The notes under the pieces are model-generated. The model worked only from the letters and a program-made list of their open reading frames with translations, had not been told where the DNA came from and searched no databases. Shown piece by piece: positions 1 to 11,598 of a stretch of 64,000 nucleotides of DNA (position 1 is the first letter of the stretch; each line of letters begins with the position of its first letter). Location of the stretch: contig NC_080559.1 in NCBI RefSeq assembly GCF_030253575.1, positions 26,686,501 to 26,750,500 of the forward strand, read 5' to 3'. The position numbers and the translations under genes were made by a program. Origin of the DNA: Rhododendron vialii (taxonomy: Eukaryota > Streptophyta > Magnoliopsida > Ericales > Ericaceae).

Positions 1-1731
1 GCAAAACCATGCACCGGTGGATCGAAAACCCGGTGTTCTGGTTCGGGTCCGTTCGGCCTTGGGCCGTTAAGACGATTTGGTTCCCGCTCAGTGGGGTCCG
101 TCCGTAGATAATGCAGTTTTGGAATACTACCGCGGCGTTTCCAAAGATGAAATCGGTCGTGCCAGAGACGTGGGATTTGGCGTAGAATTGGCGTTGGGAG
201 TGGACGCAGAGGGTGTCTTGGTATCCTTCGAAGCCGCACCGGTAGAAGACTGAGCGGTCGGACCGCGATAGGAGGGCAACGGCCTGGCCGCTTTGCGGGC
301 CTGCCGTGTTGCGGAAGGTGATGCCCCGGGCTATGAATCCGTCGCCGGCCACCGCTGGAAGTTAATTAGAGAGTTAGCTAGCGAGTGAAAATAAGAAAAA
401 GAAAAGTGGTGGAAGATAGCATAAAATTTATAAATTTTTCAATACGACATGCGAAGATCCTGTTATAGTGGCTTCCTTTTGGTTAAGATGTTAAACTCTT
501 TTTTATGACTTTACAATCTTTCGAATTGTAAGAAAGGGAAAGGATCCAACCGAAAAATATCACTTTGTGTACTTTTCTCTCAATTTCTCACTAAACATTA
601 CTTGATCCAAATGAGTAATTCGGATAAACCTCACCAGCACTTAATTGTCGATTAATTCTTTTTTTTTTTTAAGAACACTGCCGATATGAATGGTTATGGC
701 TCCAGGCAACCCACCCCTGCAGAGCCATCCTGCATTTTGTACACCTCTACTGAACTTCAAATACTTTGGGCATAAATTTCGGCATACCGTCGTTTTCAAA
801 ATTAAATTTTGCGCAAATTTTATCTAGAGGGTATTGTAGTACTCTAAAACCGCGACAGAACGAATGGCTTACAGAAAGTTGCAGAGTCAAAGGTGGAATA
901 GCCTCCGGCATGGCTCCGGTTACCGGTGACAATAGTGCTCCTCCATCCGTCACCAATCAGCATGATATTCTCCATATCCAGGCCTACCTCAATGTTTTCA
1001 TTATAAATCCCACTTTTTACGTAAATTACAAATCTTCCCCAATATCTCATATTGATCGATGCATCGATAGCCTCTTTGATTGTGACAAAATCTCCTAACC
1101 CATCTTGAGCCACCACGAAATCTGGAACTAGCCGTTTTGACTGCAAAAGCTTCCGATCGCCACTTGAAACCCAGCTAGGAAATCGTTCCCTATAGGTGAT
1201 TTGACGACGAGCTGTTGTATTGTTGATTGCCAAACTGTTGCTTATCAACTTTGAAACATTGTTGTTCTTGAGGGAAAATACGTTATCGGTAACACCTAGC
1301 TCAGTGAACTCATTTTGACAGGTATCGAGATTCGTGAGGGCCGCACTAAGCCAGGTTTGTACGTCAAAGTCGTCACGATTCATGCTTTCGTCTAGGGTAC
1401 GGTTAAGTTGGACAATGGTGCTCTCGTAAAGCTTCAAGCAATCCGTCCACGGGCCTCTTTTTCTATCGCTACAAGAAGCTAGCCCGAACCACTTGATATA
1501 GGTCAGTGCATTCAGCGACCATTCCAGGGCTAATTTTGTGGCCAAATCTCGAAAATCATTCTTTGACGTTGATACAGAGTGGTTTCCATCTTGGCCCAGA
1601 TGATACTTGCATGGTTTAGGGTATGGTGTTTTGTCGCACCACCAGTTTAAGGCACCCCAATTTGCGCTTGAATGGATTGGAGAGAGGATGGAAGAAAAAA
1701 TTATGAACAATTGAAATAGCCCAACCTTCAT
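1..1731 (-). CDS. Pectin methylesterase with PMEI pro-region, 5' part (runs off left edge)
   Basis: Exons are read as complement(1..354, 873..1731), with the 3' end beyond base 1. The chosen ATG (1731) starts a hydrophobic signal peptide; an upstream in-frame ATG at 1839 would put about 36 non-signal residues in front. Exon 1 holds the inhibitor-like pro-region with its first Cys pair (WWCDKTPYPKPC), then the subtilase-type processing motif RKLL, then the start of the catalytic domain with the GxYxE-type motif GIYNE. The donor at 872/871 (GTAAG) and the acceptor at 354 join in phase 1 to give DSATF-SVAGDGF, the usual PME junction. Exon 2 carries GQAVAL, GYQDTL (proton-donor Asp) and DFIFGNA (nucleophile Asp). 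The LGRPW Arg motif would lie off the window. The product would be secreted and would demethylate homogalacturonan in the wall. It is a tandem paralogue of the gene at 5974-8539. No disruption is seen in the visible part. Confidence 0.9.
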
Positions 1732-1849
1732 CACTATTGATGGACTTCGCCACAATTGTTGCAAATTAGATAGGCCAAATGACAATGGCTTGTGTGAAAT
1801 GTAGTACACGTTTATATTAATGTAATATTTGACCAACACTTTAGAATTT

Positions 1850-2054
1850 GGCTTCTCTGCAGTCTGTCGTTGGACTGCAGAGTGTCGTCCGCGTAATCCA
1901 AACCGTCCAAAAGTATTTTTAACGGTTCAAATTTAACAAAATTCTTACAAGGAAGAGTGGAAGAGCTTTTTTAAAATCTGGACCGTCGTATGTAAAGATG
2001 AATGTTTACGATGAAATGGCAGAGGCCTCTGTGCAGTCCAACTGCGGAGAAGCC
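1850..2054. mobile_element. Short foldback MITE upstream of the first PME gene
   Basis: The left end (GGCTTCTCTGCAG) and the reverse complement of the right end (GGCTTCTCCGCAG) match, and the next ~15 bases on each side pair as well. The middle has motifs common in plant MITEs (AAACCGTCC, GGACCGTC). No clear target-site duplication was found, so the superfamily is not assigned. It lies about 120 bp upstream of the PME start, in the promoter region. Confidence 0.6.
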
Positions 2055-2454
2055 GGGTCCAACTTTTATGTTATTGGGGTGACTATCTAATTGGCTTTAT
2101 TGTCTTCATTGAGAATAGAAATATAAGCAGAGATTACGCAAAATTGTTAGATCTATAAACGAGTCAAATGACCCAAAATTGTTTCAAACAGACCTAATCA
2201 CCATAGATCTTTGTAATCTTCTAGTAATCTACAAACTACTTGTATAAATCAATTTAAACACCAACAAAGGCACAAATTTGGCTTCTCTTTCCTTTTGAAA
2301 GGGCTCCTATCCATAGTGATAGCGTAAATTTTCTCCCTCAAGTTGATCAAAAACAAAAATTCTCCCTCAAAATCCAAGTGCAATTTTTATTTTTACAGCG
2401 GCACTTTAGTGCGGTACTTTCTTTTTGATAACAAGATGTCCCGGGGCGGATCAA

Positions 2455-2600
2455 AAAAAAAAAAAAGATGTCCCGGTCAAGTTACGCACACCTCGACTAA
2501 TTATGAGTCCCTGAAGTTAACAACCAGACACATGTTCAATGACCCAAGGTTTGCAAAGCTGGGCTTTCATGAAATTCAACCTTGTGACAAGCCTTTCAGT
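2455..2600 (-). repeat. SINE-like tail, minus strand
   Basis: Read on the minus strand, this has the tail ATTAGTCGAGGTGTGCGTAA that also ends the SINEs at 8.7 kb and 28.2-28.7 kb, followed by a poly-A run (poly-T at 2453-2466 on the + strand as A's). A degenerate B-box-like GGTTGAATTTC lies upstream of the tail. It is an old, partial copy, directly next to the CACTA insertion. Confidence 0.5.
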
Positions 2601-3913
2601 TTCTATCTGGAGGAACACAAGCACTACAACACGAAAGGGCTTTGGCGAGGAAATATGGCGAGGAAAATGTATTTTGTCGCTAAAAGTACATTATCTGTGA
2701 GGAAATTGAATTTCGTCGCGTTTTCTAGCATGGAAATCTTTTTCTTCGCCAAAAGACCTTTTCTAGCGAGGAAAAACAAATTTCCTCGCCAAAGTGGTAC
2801 ATTTGGTGAGAAAATCTATTTTCCTTTCCAAAAGGTTGCATTTGACAAGTAAATATTTTGCCACATTTTTTAGGACTCATTAATTTTTGATATATATGTC
2901 ATTATTAATTATGTTCATATATATTTATATTTTATTGAAAAATTTATTTTGTAACTTTTCTTATTCTTATTAGCAATGAAAGATATGTTTCTCACTAATT
3001 CTATGCATTCCCTTTTTTCCAAATTAAATTAATTGTTAACAATGTTTGTTATTCAAATTGTCATAATATTTATTGTTTGAATAATTTTTTTTTAAAACAC
3101 ATGCTAAAACAATGTTATCCCATAGTAGTTGAATATCTTAAAGTGTAGGTATCGATGATTTATCCCATAGTAATAAAAACTCAACAAAAAAAATAAAGTT
3201 AAAAACATATTGAAGTGATTTTGTATTGAAAATATCTTCAAGTTAGATAAACACAAATCTATTTTCAAAATATCTACATTACTGCTATCTAGGAATAAAC
3301 TATTTCACAAAGAATACACTATTTCATATCTATTGTGCATTCATGTTGTAAAGAATTCTTTTTTTGTAAATCGTACGTTAGTTGATTTGTATTCAATCCA
3401 ACTTAAGTGATTCTAATGGCATTCCTTAATAACCAGATAAATATGTTAAACATTAATTTGAAATGCAATTTTGCAAGTATCATACATATTTTTATATATA
3501 CATATACATATTGTGTGTGTGAGTGATATATATATGGATTGAAAAAAAAAATTTGTTAAAATTTTTTTAAAAAAAAAATGTATTGTCTTTAGTGCTTTTA
3601 GAATAATCTTATCTGAATATTTACAATTTTTTCATATTATTATAGAGATGATAAAAAAAAACTTTAAAAATTACTACAAATCTATAATATACTCTTTGTA
3701 TTTGGCAAAAAAAAACAAAAGAAGAAAGTCAAACTCACTTTTAAACAACGACGTACAGTGATGCCTCTTGTCATTCATAATGTGATATTAAAACATATCT
3801 CAGGCTTATGATGACAAAAATCTCATTCCATAAAAGGTAGGATAATCCCATCAAAAAATTAGAATAATAACACATATTATTAGTCTTTCAAAAGTTGCTG
3901 CCATATACCAATA

Positions 3914-4404
3914 TAGGCCTGTCAATGGGCCGGATCCGATCCAGATCCGGATCCGATAAGACACAATCCAATCCGGATCCGATAAGACTCAAATCCGATA
4001 GTGGTAATCCGGATCCGAATTCGAAAAATCCGGATCCGAATCCGAAAAATCCGGATCCGATCCGGAAACTTTTTTTACTTCAAAAATTTTAGCAAAAAAA
4101 AAATATTTTTTTCAAAAAAATACAATTTTTTTTTCAAAAAAAAATTATTTTCCGAAAAAAAATTTAAAATACAAAATAAAAATAAAAATACAACTTCTTA
4201 AACATTTTTTTTTTCAAAATAAAAATTTTACTATTTTTAAAAAAAAAATGAAGTTCGGATTCGGATTGATAACAGATTTAATCCGATCCGATCCGGATCC
4301 GTATTGAATTACCGGATTCGGATTATCGGATTATCGGATCGATGTTATCGGATTCGGATCCGGATCGGATTTTTCGGATCGGATCCGATCCATTGACAGG
4401 CCTA
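3914..4404. mobile_element. hAT-type MITE nested in the CACTA element
   Basis: The terminal inverted repeat TAGGCCTGTCAATGG is perfect at both ends. The flanks are an exact 8-bp duplication, TACCAATA, at 3906-3913 and 4405-4412, typical of hAT. Subterminal regions are made of repeated GGATCCG/GATCCGGATCC units facing inward, with an A/T-rich centre. There is no coding capacity. Because it interrupts the CACTA element, it is the younger of the two. Confidence 0.9.
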
Positions 4405-4747
4405 TACCAATATAACATGTTTCAACCAAAAAATTATGCAAGTGGAGTGTAATGCAATTGTCCTCCCTTATATATTCCAATGTACATGGGGTAGGGTTCG
4501 ATCTCCGTAAGCCTCATCCCCCTCGCCAAGTTCCTTATAGGATAGTGTAGATTAAAATTAACGAATTAAAAAAATCAAAAAAAATTATTGTGCTAGCAAA
4601 AAATTAAATTTGTTCAAATAAAGTTCAGACATTATAAGAGTACAAAACGTCGAAAGACCATAATTAATATTGAAGAAAGTAGTTTGGAGAGGTAAAAGAT
4701 ATGATAAAATAATGATATATACCTAAAAGTTCACTAATTTTACCAGA

Positions 4748-4840
4748 AAGCTAACGTGGTGCAGTTGGTAGGTGGACCGCAACTTATAGCTTTGGACCCC
4801 AGAGGTACAAGGGTTCGAATGATGGGGGCGGCAGGTGAAT
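4748..4840 (+). repeat. tRNA-derived SINE head fragment (possible)
   Basis: There is an A-box-like GTGGTGCAGTTGGTAGG followed ~45 bp later by a B-box-like GGGTTCGAATG, the internal Pol III promoter spacing of a tRNA-derived SINE. No acceptor-stem pairing makes it a tRNA gene, and no SINE tail is visible before CACTA sequence resumes. It lies inside the CACTA element. Confidence 0.4.
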
Positions 4841-5187
4841 GAGGAGAAACTGATTTCTTTTGGGATGTCAATTTTTTTAGCGAGGAAAACAAATTTGTCG
4901 TCAAAACAACAATTAGCAAGGAAAATGTTCCTCGCCTTTTGCAAAAAAATGACAGAATTCACGAATGGTATTTGAGAGGAAAAACATTAGCGAGGAAAAA
5001 AATTCCTTGCTAATTTGTCAGAATAGGCAAGGATTTTTTTTTTCCTCGCAAATACCTTTTGCGACAAGGTTTAGGCAAGGAAAACTAGCAAGGAAATTTT
5101 TCCTCACTAATATATTTTGTGAGGAAATTAGGTGCTTTGGCGAGGAAACTGAATCCTCGCTATAGCCCTTTTCGTGTTGTAGTGAAG

Positions 5188-5973
5188 ATTGAGAACTCAT
5201 AATTATCGCAATAGACCCCAATTTTGAATTGTTAGACTCATAGCTGTAAGGATTGTTTTTTTTTTTTTTTTTATCCTCGCTGTAATGATTGTTTGCCCGT
5301 CAAAAAATAAGGGGTCATTCCTCTTGTCCTCATTTTTACGGTTTTATTCACAACAAAGTAAAGGATATTTATTAGCCATTTAATTTCATTTAAATTTGAT
5401 TAAAATGTAGAAAAGCCTTTTTGACAAATCAATATTTAGATCTATGTCCAAATCATTTCCAATTAAACAATGGCATAATTCGACCGTACTTTCCGTCCCC
5501 AAATATTGGCTTTTTTTTGGTAAATACCTCGACTACAACTTTTGTTATGTCTATGAATTTGATATTGTACTGCGATAAGTTCAAAATGGAAGACATATTC
5601 TATAGATTATGACCACTTTTTTTCACAAATTTGGTCCTTCATTTTACTATTTACTATGTTGTATACTTTCTCTTTTTGAAAATGTAATAATAAGTCAGTG
5701 AAAGGATGCGTGGATCATACCTTTTGTTCCACTTTCCATTCCAGTGTTAATAGGAGCGGGCCTTAACAATTGAGAATTTAAATTTCATTCAAAATTTCTA
5801 AAACGTCCAAGACCCCTTAAAAAAAAGACGTTCTAGAATTTGTCCGAACCATACTACTCTCATAAATAAAAAGAAGAAAAAGTAGGTATTTAATTCAATG
5901 TTGTATAGTAAAGAGCTAGAACAAAACAATGTACATTTACAACTCATATCGATCATTATAACATTTTCAATAT
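5188..5973. other. Spacer without recognised gene
   Basis: AT-rich spacer between the CACTA element and the 3' end of the second PME. It has a 15-20 base T run near 5256-5271. I see no coding or RNA feature; the last ~150 bp are probably the PME 3'UTR and terminator region. Confidence 0.5.
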
Positions 5974-8539
5974 TCATAGGCCAGCAGTGAATGGCACCCC
6001 GGTTGCCGGCAACCACGTGTTGCCGGCAATCAAGTTCGCAACGGTGAACTGGGAAGCGGTACCCGCACTTGTTATAACATGATGACCCTTCCAATTCACC
6101 CTCCTCGTAGTCGAAGAAGCAGGCCCAAAATTCTTGTACTCCCCAAAGTAAAGCGTATCCTGGGCAAAATCGGTATTTTCCCACGCCAGCCAACCCGCCG
6201 GATTCACCAGACTTCCTAGGTAACTTTGAAGGAAAACAGTCCTAGAATACCGTTGCCACGGCCGGCCCAAGTACGTATTGTAAGAGCGGACCACCCGGGC
6301 AAAGCCGGGTGTAGCCACGACACGGGAACCCTGGATCGAAATGCCGGTGTTTTGATATGGGTCGATCCTGCCCTGGGCCGCGATCACGTTGGCTTGGCCC
6401 CAAAGGGGCTTTCTTACGTAAATAATGCAATTTTGGAATACCACGGCCGCGTTGCCGAATATGAAGTCTATTGTGCCGTAAATGTAGCACATTTTGAAGA
6501 ATTGGCGCTGCGCTAGGACGAAGAGGGTGTCTTGGTACCCTTCGAATCCGCAAGCGTAGAAGACAGAGAAATCCGATGCTGATCGGACGGCGACTGCTTG
6601 ACCGTTTTGCGGGCCAGCCCTGTTTCGGAATGTGATTCCCCGAGCCATGAAACCAGCGCCATCAATCCCTACAGAACGACATGATTGTAGATAATTTAAG
6701 TCACCGTAATATATTGTTACTATATTTATTTGAAATAAAAAGGGATTCATTTAATAAAAAAGATTGTCATTAAAAATAGAAAATAATAAAATATAAAACA
6801 AGCCCAATGCATTGACCTGCTAATTAAAAAAAACGTGTTGCGGTTGCTTTAAATGCCTCTTAACTTAATCAATGACTATGAGGATAATGTTACTCAAACT
6901 TATATCCCTGGATTGAAAAATCATTTTGGGTGATCCAACTAGCGTTGGGTATCCTTGACTTCCATTTTTTGTGGGTTAAGAAATGTGTAACGGTAATTAA
7001 AGAGTGTTTGTGCAACATGTGACGGTGCGGTATGTTTCAAATCATGTGTAGACATGCAATGTGACTAGCCGATGAAAAAGTCACCAAGACCTAAGTATGT
7101 ACCACTCAATCCGTAACCAGAGCAAATTAAAGACAACATCTCAAAATAATTCCGGGGTTCAATCTCACTCTTCATGATTGGCTGGCCCCCCTATAAAGCT
7201 AGAGCAAAACTCATTTAAGGAAGGAGATAGCATGTTTGTTAATCCTGATCATGAGCATATTTAGCCGCAAAAGTTCTGAGTAAGTAACGTTTAGGTATAA
7301 TGTAACTTAAAGTTAAGGACAATTAATGATCGATGTGTCTTTTAGCTTCACAGAATACCTAATCATTTTCAAGCATTCTCTTAGTCTTATCAACATAACG
7401 TACTTCTTACTATTTGAATTGTAGGTAATTCGGATCAAAAAAAATAAAAATTGTTTGTAATTGATTTAATGTAGATTGGAGTCATTTAACAGTCAAAGCA
7501 GAAATCAAGGAGAGAGAGCTGGCTTTAAATGGAGCTCCTGCCAACGAATAGTGTTATTGGTGCTCAGAATTAATCGAGATGTGTGTAAGCTGGCCAGAAC
7601 ACCTAGTTATTAGAGAGAGAGAGAGAGAGCGCGCGCGCTCTTACCAACAGTTGCACAGCTATATATTGTGTACCCTGAAGCAACACTTCGCTTGCCAGAA
7701 ATTATTGTGTGCCTCATTCCGTCGCCTACCAAAGTAATCTTGTTCATATTTTTGTTGATCTGAATATACTCCCTATACACGCCCCTTTTCACATGTATTG
7801 TTATCCTCTCGTCGCGACGCCTCCTTGACACCGCCAAGTTTATCGCAGCCTGGATCGACCTAAAGTGGCCCGACCCATCTTGCGCCACGATGAAATTTGC
7901 CTGAGAACTCAACGGCGGAGACTCCAACAGTTTCCTCTCCCCGGCCGAAACCCAGCTCGGAAACTCCCCTTCAGTTTCTTGGCCGTCAAGCAACGCCCCG
8001 TTGATGGCCAACCCGTTGCTGATCAGCTCGGACACGTTGTTGGACACGACAGGAGAGATGAAATTCGAGACGTTGAGCTGATGCGACCCTGCCCGACAAG
8101 TATCGAGGTTCGTCAGGGCGGTGCTGAGCCACGTCTGGCAATCAGCATCTGTCCAATTCACGTTGGCGGCGGTGGCCTTTAGGCCTTGAAGGGTGTTGTT
8201 GAGTTGGAAAACGGTGTTGGAAATCAATCCGGAGCAGTCCAACCACGCGGCCAGCTTACGCTTGCTACTGCAACGTCGTCTGAGCTCATTCACGTGGATT
8301 TCCGCGTGAAGGGCTCGCTCCAGTGCCGCTTCCACCATCATCGTCCTGAAATCCGCTTCGCCTCTCGGGGCGTGGCGGCGGGGCCGGCCCAAGGAGATTT
8401 TGCACGGTTCTGGATGAGGAGTTTTGCTGCACCAGCGGTCGATGCCATTGGAAGCTTGGTTTGGTAGGGCTTGAGTGAGGAAAGAAGGGAGAGAAAATGA
8501 TATGGGTATTATGAAAATTAATGCAAGGTTCAATGCCAT
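5974..8539 (-). CDS. Pectin methylesterase with PMEI pro-region, complete (529 aa)
   Basis: CDS = complement(join(5974..6668,7645..8539)), 1590 nt. The start at 8539 opens a signal peptide (MALNLALIFIIP...); an in-frame ATG at 8617 is less likely because it lacks a signal. Residues ~30-200 are the inhibitor-like pro-region (WCSKTPHPEPC, later LDC and DTC), then ERKLL, the motif where subtilases cut PMEs in the Golgi. The catalytic domain follows, with GVYREY, GQAVAV, GYQDTL, DFIFGNA and LGRPW, so all catalytic residues are present, and ends in the normal C-terminus (GNTWLPATG...FTAGL). The phase-1 intron lies at the same place as in the paralogue at 1-1731. It is a secreted type I PME acting on wall pectin. 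Four mature-domain motifs match the left paralogue closely, so this is a tandem duplication. Confidence 0.95.
7540..7604 (+). repeat. SINE 3'-end fragment in the PME intron
   Basis: The segment GAATTAATCGAGATGTGTGT and the following AAGCTGGCC...ACACC match the tail of the SINE at 28216-28424. It is truncated at its 5' side and runs into a (GA)n(GC)n tract that reaches the exon 1 splice donor. Confidence 0.5.
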
Positions 8540-8717
8540 TTGGTGTGTTGTTTTCTTTCTATTTTTGGGTATGATTTGGATGTTGTGTGGTATTAGGGGG
8601 GGATCGAATCTCTTCAAGGACTTTTCTTTTTATTCAAGTACAAGTGAGATGTGGTGGGTCGAAACTTAATTAGCACCACAGTTGGCTTTTTTGAAATGAG
8701 AGTGGTTAAATATTGCA

Positions 8718-8975
8718 AGATAACCCAAAGGCTTAGGCCCCGTTCCTCTAAAGGAAATAAGAGTTGTTTTGTAAAGCGAAAAATAAGTATTTATAAAAAG
8801 TCAGAGCTAGCTAGTCTCAGCGGAATGGGGCCTTAGTGGGCGAAACCCGAGACTTAGGGTTTTACTTCCTCCTAATGGGATTCCCGCAAGTGAACGGTGA
8901 GATTAGTCTCCAGGATTAATAGTCGAGGTGTGCGTAAGTTGTGCGGATACTTTGAGTTATGAAAAAAAAAATTAA
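8718..8975 (+). repeat. SINE split by a Tourist-like MITE
   Basis: The head (AACCCAAAGGCTTAGTGGGC once the inserted MITE is left out) and the tail (TAGTCGAGGTGTGCGTAAG then poly-A) follow the same layout as the SINEs at 28.2 and 28.5 kb. It lies upstream of the complete PME gene. Its ends are diverged and I could not place a target-site duplication. Confidence 0.55.
8736..8832. mobile_element. Tourist-like MITE (PIF/Harbinger), 97 bp
   Basis: The ends are GGCCCCGTTCC and GGAATGGGGCC, an inverted repeat with one mismatch, flanked by TTA at 8733-8735 and 8833-8835. The 3-bp TTA target duplication is characteristic of PIF/Harbinger. It sits inside an older SINE. Confidence 0.75.
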
Positions 8976-9872
8976 ATGCAAGATATGAAAAAGGTTGATG
9001 TCCTACTTAAATGATGGGCAAAGTCATTTTTTTTCATTTAGGATAACTTCTTTTATTATTCACAATTAGGGTAACTTAGATATGTCTAATTACTTGCCTA
9101 ATACTGTTGGCAACATCGGGAGTTGTTCAACTAAAATTTGAATTTATTTTTGTTGAGTTTTCAATTTTTCAATATTTTGGGGTGTATATTACCGACGGAT
9201 AAGGCGCACCAAAGTTTTAAATAAAAACCGTTACGTAGCGTATCAGCCATTATTATGTAACAAAATTTCACACTTTCAATACCGGATCCGTTATTTGCTT
9301 ACATATAGACTTATATGTAACTACATGGCCAATACTGTTACATTTCCAGATGTCCTGACTTAAAACCATGTGGCGTACACATAACACAATCAAAATAAGA
9401 AAAAATGTGTTCGACTTGAAGTGACGGTTGAGTTTTCCCTACATATATATATGAGATCTAGCCGGTGTTGTGACTTCTAAGAGAGAAATGATGGATTAAT
9501 TAATCAATACCGGTTCAAAGCAATTAATCGGGGATAATGAATGCATGCATGAGCCTAGCTCCTAGTTTTAAGATCACGCAAACCATTTTGTTCCATAGTA
9601 TGTAACGTACGTGAGCTGCATGAAAGAATGATAATTATTTGTTTGAAAAATCAGTACGTCGTCAAATGCATCAATCAGATCAGAGAGTAGATCGCACTCC
9701 ATTTTTGAGAAAGATAGTGTATTTCTTTGGACTTCTTAATTAATCAACTCAAAAAATCCTGTTTTGGGGAACTCGTTGGTTGACTGACTCTTCTTAAATT
9801 CCAGTCAAGAGACTGGTTATAGTTTAAACTAGTAATAATTTGGAGACAAATAGCATTGACTTCCCACATGGC
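8976..9872. other. Spacer without recognised gene
   Basis: AT-rich sequence upstream of the PME gene. No long ORF, RNA gene or clear repeat ends were found. Confidence 0.5.
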
Positions 9873-10186
9873 CATGGGCGGTCCTAGGGGGTGAAGGAGT
9901 ACTAATTTTCACGGTTACTTAAAAGAAAAATTTTATGAGACTGGTCCCCGCAAGTCCCGTGAGTGAAAATTTTCTATATGGGTAGTGGGTTAAAAATATG
10001 TAAAATTTCAAGTTATCAATCATTTTTTAAAGTTGCGTGTATAAGATTAAATGGTGTACACCACATGCACACAATATCGTTTTTTTTTTTTCGGAATTCG
10101 AAGTAGCTAAGTATATTTATATTTATTGATATGGAAATACACGGGTTTTGGTCCCCTACTAGACACAAATACTGCCTCCGTCACTG
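9873..10186. mobile_element. Small degenerate hAT-like element
   Basis: The left end CATGGGCGGTCCTAGG and the reverse complement of the right end CAGTGACGGAGGCAG resemble the CAGTGGCGG type of hAT terminus. The flanks CACATGGC and CACATGCA agree at 6 of 8 positions. It is non-coding. Confidence 0.45.
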
Positions 10187-10192
10187 CACATG

Positions 10193-10208
10193 CACATGTG
10201 TGTGTATA

Positions 10209-10239
<31 letters not shown>
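10193..10239. repeat. (TG)n(TA)n microsatellite
   Basis: Alternating TG then TA dinucleotides, directly abutting the foldback element at 10240. Confidence 0.85.
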
Positions 10240-10240
<1 letters not shown>

Positions 10241-10616
10241 GTCCTCTTTTCCTAAGGACCACCTTAACTTAATAAAATAAGGACCTCCCTTTTCCGATAG
10301 AATTTCGATGATCCAAGCCGCTCAATGTGTTCAGAAAGTGATTTTAAAGATAGCTTAGAGAAATCAGCAAAAAAAAATGACCGGAAAGGCTTCATCGGAG
10401 CAATTTTTGTTTGTTTTTTATCGAACGGTTCAAATAAAAACTGCTCGAATGAAGCCTTTCCCGGTCATTTTTTTTGCTGATTCCTCGCAAGTACTCTTAA
10501 AATCACGTTCTGAACACATTGAGCGACTCGGATCATCGAAATTCGAACAGGAAATGGGAGGAATGGAGAGATCCTTATTTTAACTAAAATAAGGACCTCC
10601 TTATTTGAAAATGACT
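10240..10616. mobile_element. Long foldback MITE
   Basis: The two halves are inverted copies of each other (about 180 bp arms). Examples are ATTTCGATGATCC...CTCAATGTGTTCAGAA on the left and its reverse complement on the right, converging on a centre near 10425. The outer ends read AGTC...GACT. The motif GATGATCC(A/G)AGC, followed by TTCAAT-like sequence, also occurs in the foldback element at 34746-35113. The target duplication is not resolved. Confidence 0.75.
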
Positions 10617-10884
10617 ATGTGTGTGTGTGTGTGGGTGGGTGGGGGTGGGGGGCGTGGTACTGTGAGTGTTGTTCTTCTTATAGTAATATACAATTTCATG
10701 CCAACATCTCTATTATAAAATAGAAGGGTGTAGGAACAAGTTGTTGCAACGGTTCAGATTTGTTTGATCCAAGGGTTGAGATGCATTTTTTCACATTTTA
10801 TGAAAGTATCCACATTTACCCATCATATTACATAAATGACATCTGTTGTCTAAGAGGAAAAAAAAATCAGAATTCAAATTTCAC

Positions 10885-11009
<125 letters not shown>

Positions 11010-11185
11010 TGTGTGAAAACAAAAAAGGGGAAAACAATTCTCCTTGCTTCCTTTCTACAAGACATTTCCTCCCCTATGGGTTGACTGTCTTTGGGGAAGG
11101 GGCTCCCCCCTTGGACTGCCGAGCACTGGGACCGTCCACCGTCCACTCCTCTTCGACAGTCAAATCCCTCAGGAGAAATCAAATC

Positions 11186-11343
11186 GGGAGAGGTATTTTT
11201 GGTTGCCCACCATGTATTTATTAAAATGCTCTCTTCTATTTTGTATACATTTCCTCCAAAATCTGGAGAGGTATTTTTTGTTGCCGACCACGTGTTTGTT
11301 AAATGCTCTTTTTTATTTTGTAGAGCTGTAGAGACTTTGTGGG
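11186..11343 (+). repeat. 79-bp tandem duplication inside the Helitron
   Basis: The block starting GGGAGAGGTATTTTTGGTTG at 11186 is repeated with small changes from 11265 (GGAGAGGTATTTTTTGTTG), both running on to TTTTATTTTGTA-like sequence. Confidence 0.75.
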
Positions 11344-11598
11344 GTTTTTTTTTCCCCCCTTTTGAACAGCGTTCTGCATAATTTCATGAGTTGTTAATTT
11401 CTTCACTACACTGTTTGCGTATTCGCTTACTACATATCAATAAAAAAAAAACTTTGCCGTTCAAAAAAAGAGAGGTTAATTTTCAGCAATTTGTAACTAC
11501 CTAAAAATTGAAATAATGTTTTGAGCCACTATCAAGATTTAAAGAGTATTTCAATTCCAATCGGAGTGAGTAGTGCCGTAGGCACGGGTAAGCACTAG

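Larger units (their letters stand above)
2622..5184. mobile_element. Non-autonomous CACTA (En/Spm) DNA transposon, intact ends
   Basis: The left end starts CACTACAACACGAAAGGGC and the right end is the reverse complement (CACTACAACACGAAAAGGGC). The element is flanked by the same 3 bp, AAG, at 2619-2621 and 5185-5187. A 3-bp duplication and a CACTA terminus define the superfamily. Many subterminal copies of GCGAGGAAA occur in both orientations within ~250 bp of each end, as expected for transposase-binding repeats. There is no transposase ORF, and the core is AT-rich. It contains a nested hAT MITE (3914-4404) and a tRNA-like segment near 4750-4840. It lies between the promoter of the first PME and the 3' end of the second. 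Confidence 0.92.

Noticed and set aside
2343-2852. 169-codon ORF
   Set aside because: It crosses from a SINE-like tail into the CACTA terminus and its GCGAGGAAA repeats; no protein family.
4748-4840. tRNA gene
   Set aside because: A and B boxes are present, but the acceptor stem does not pair and the anticodon arm is not convincing; kept only as a SINE head.
6226-6553. ORFs opposite or out of frame within the PME catalytic exon
   Set aside because: GC-rich coding DNA often leaves other frames open; the PME frame carries all motifs.
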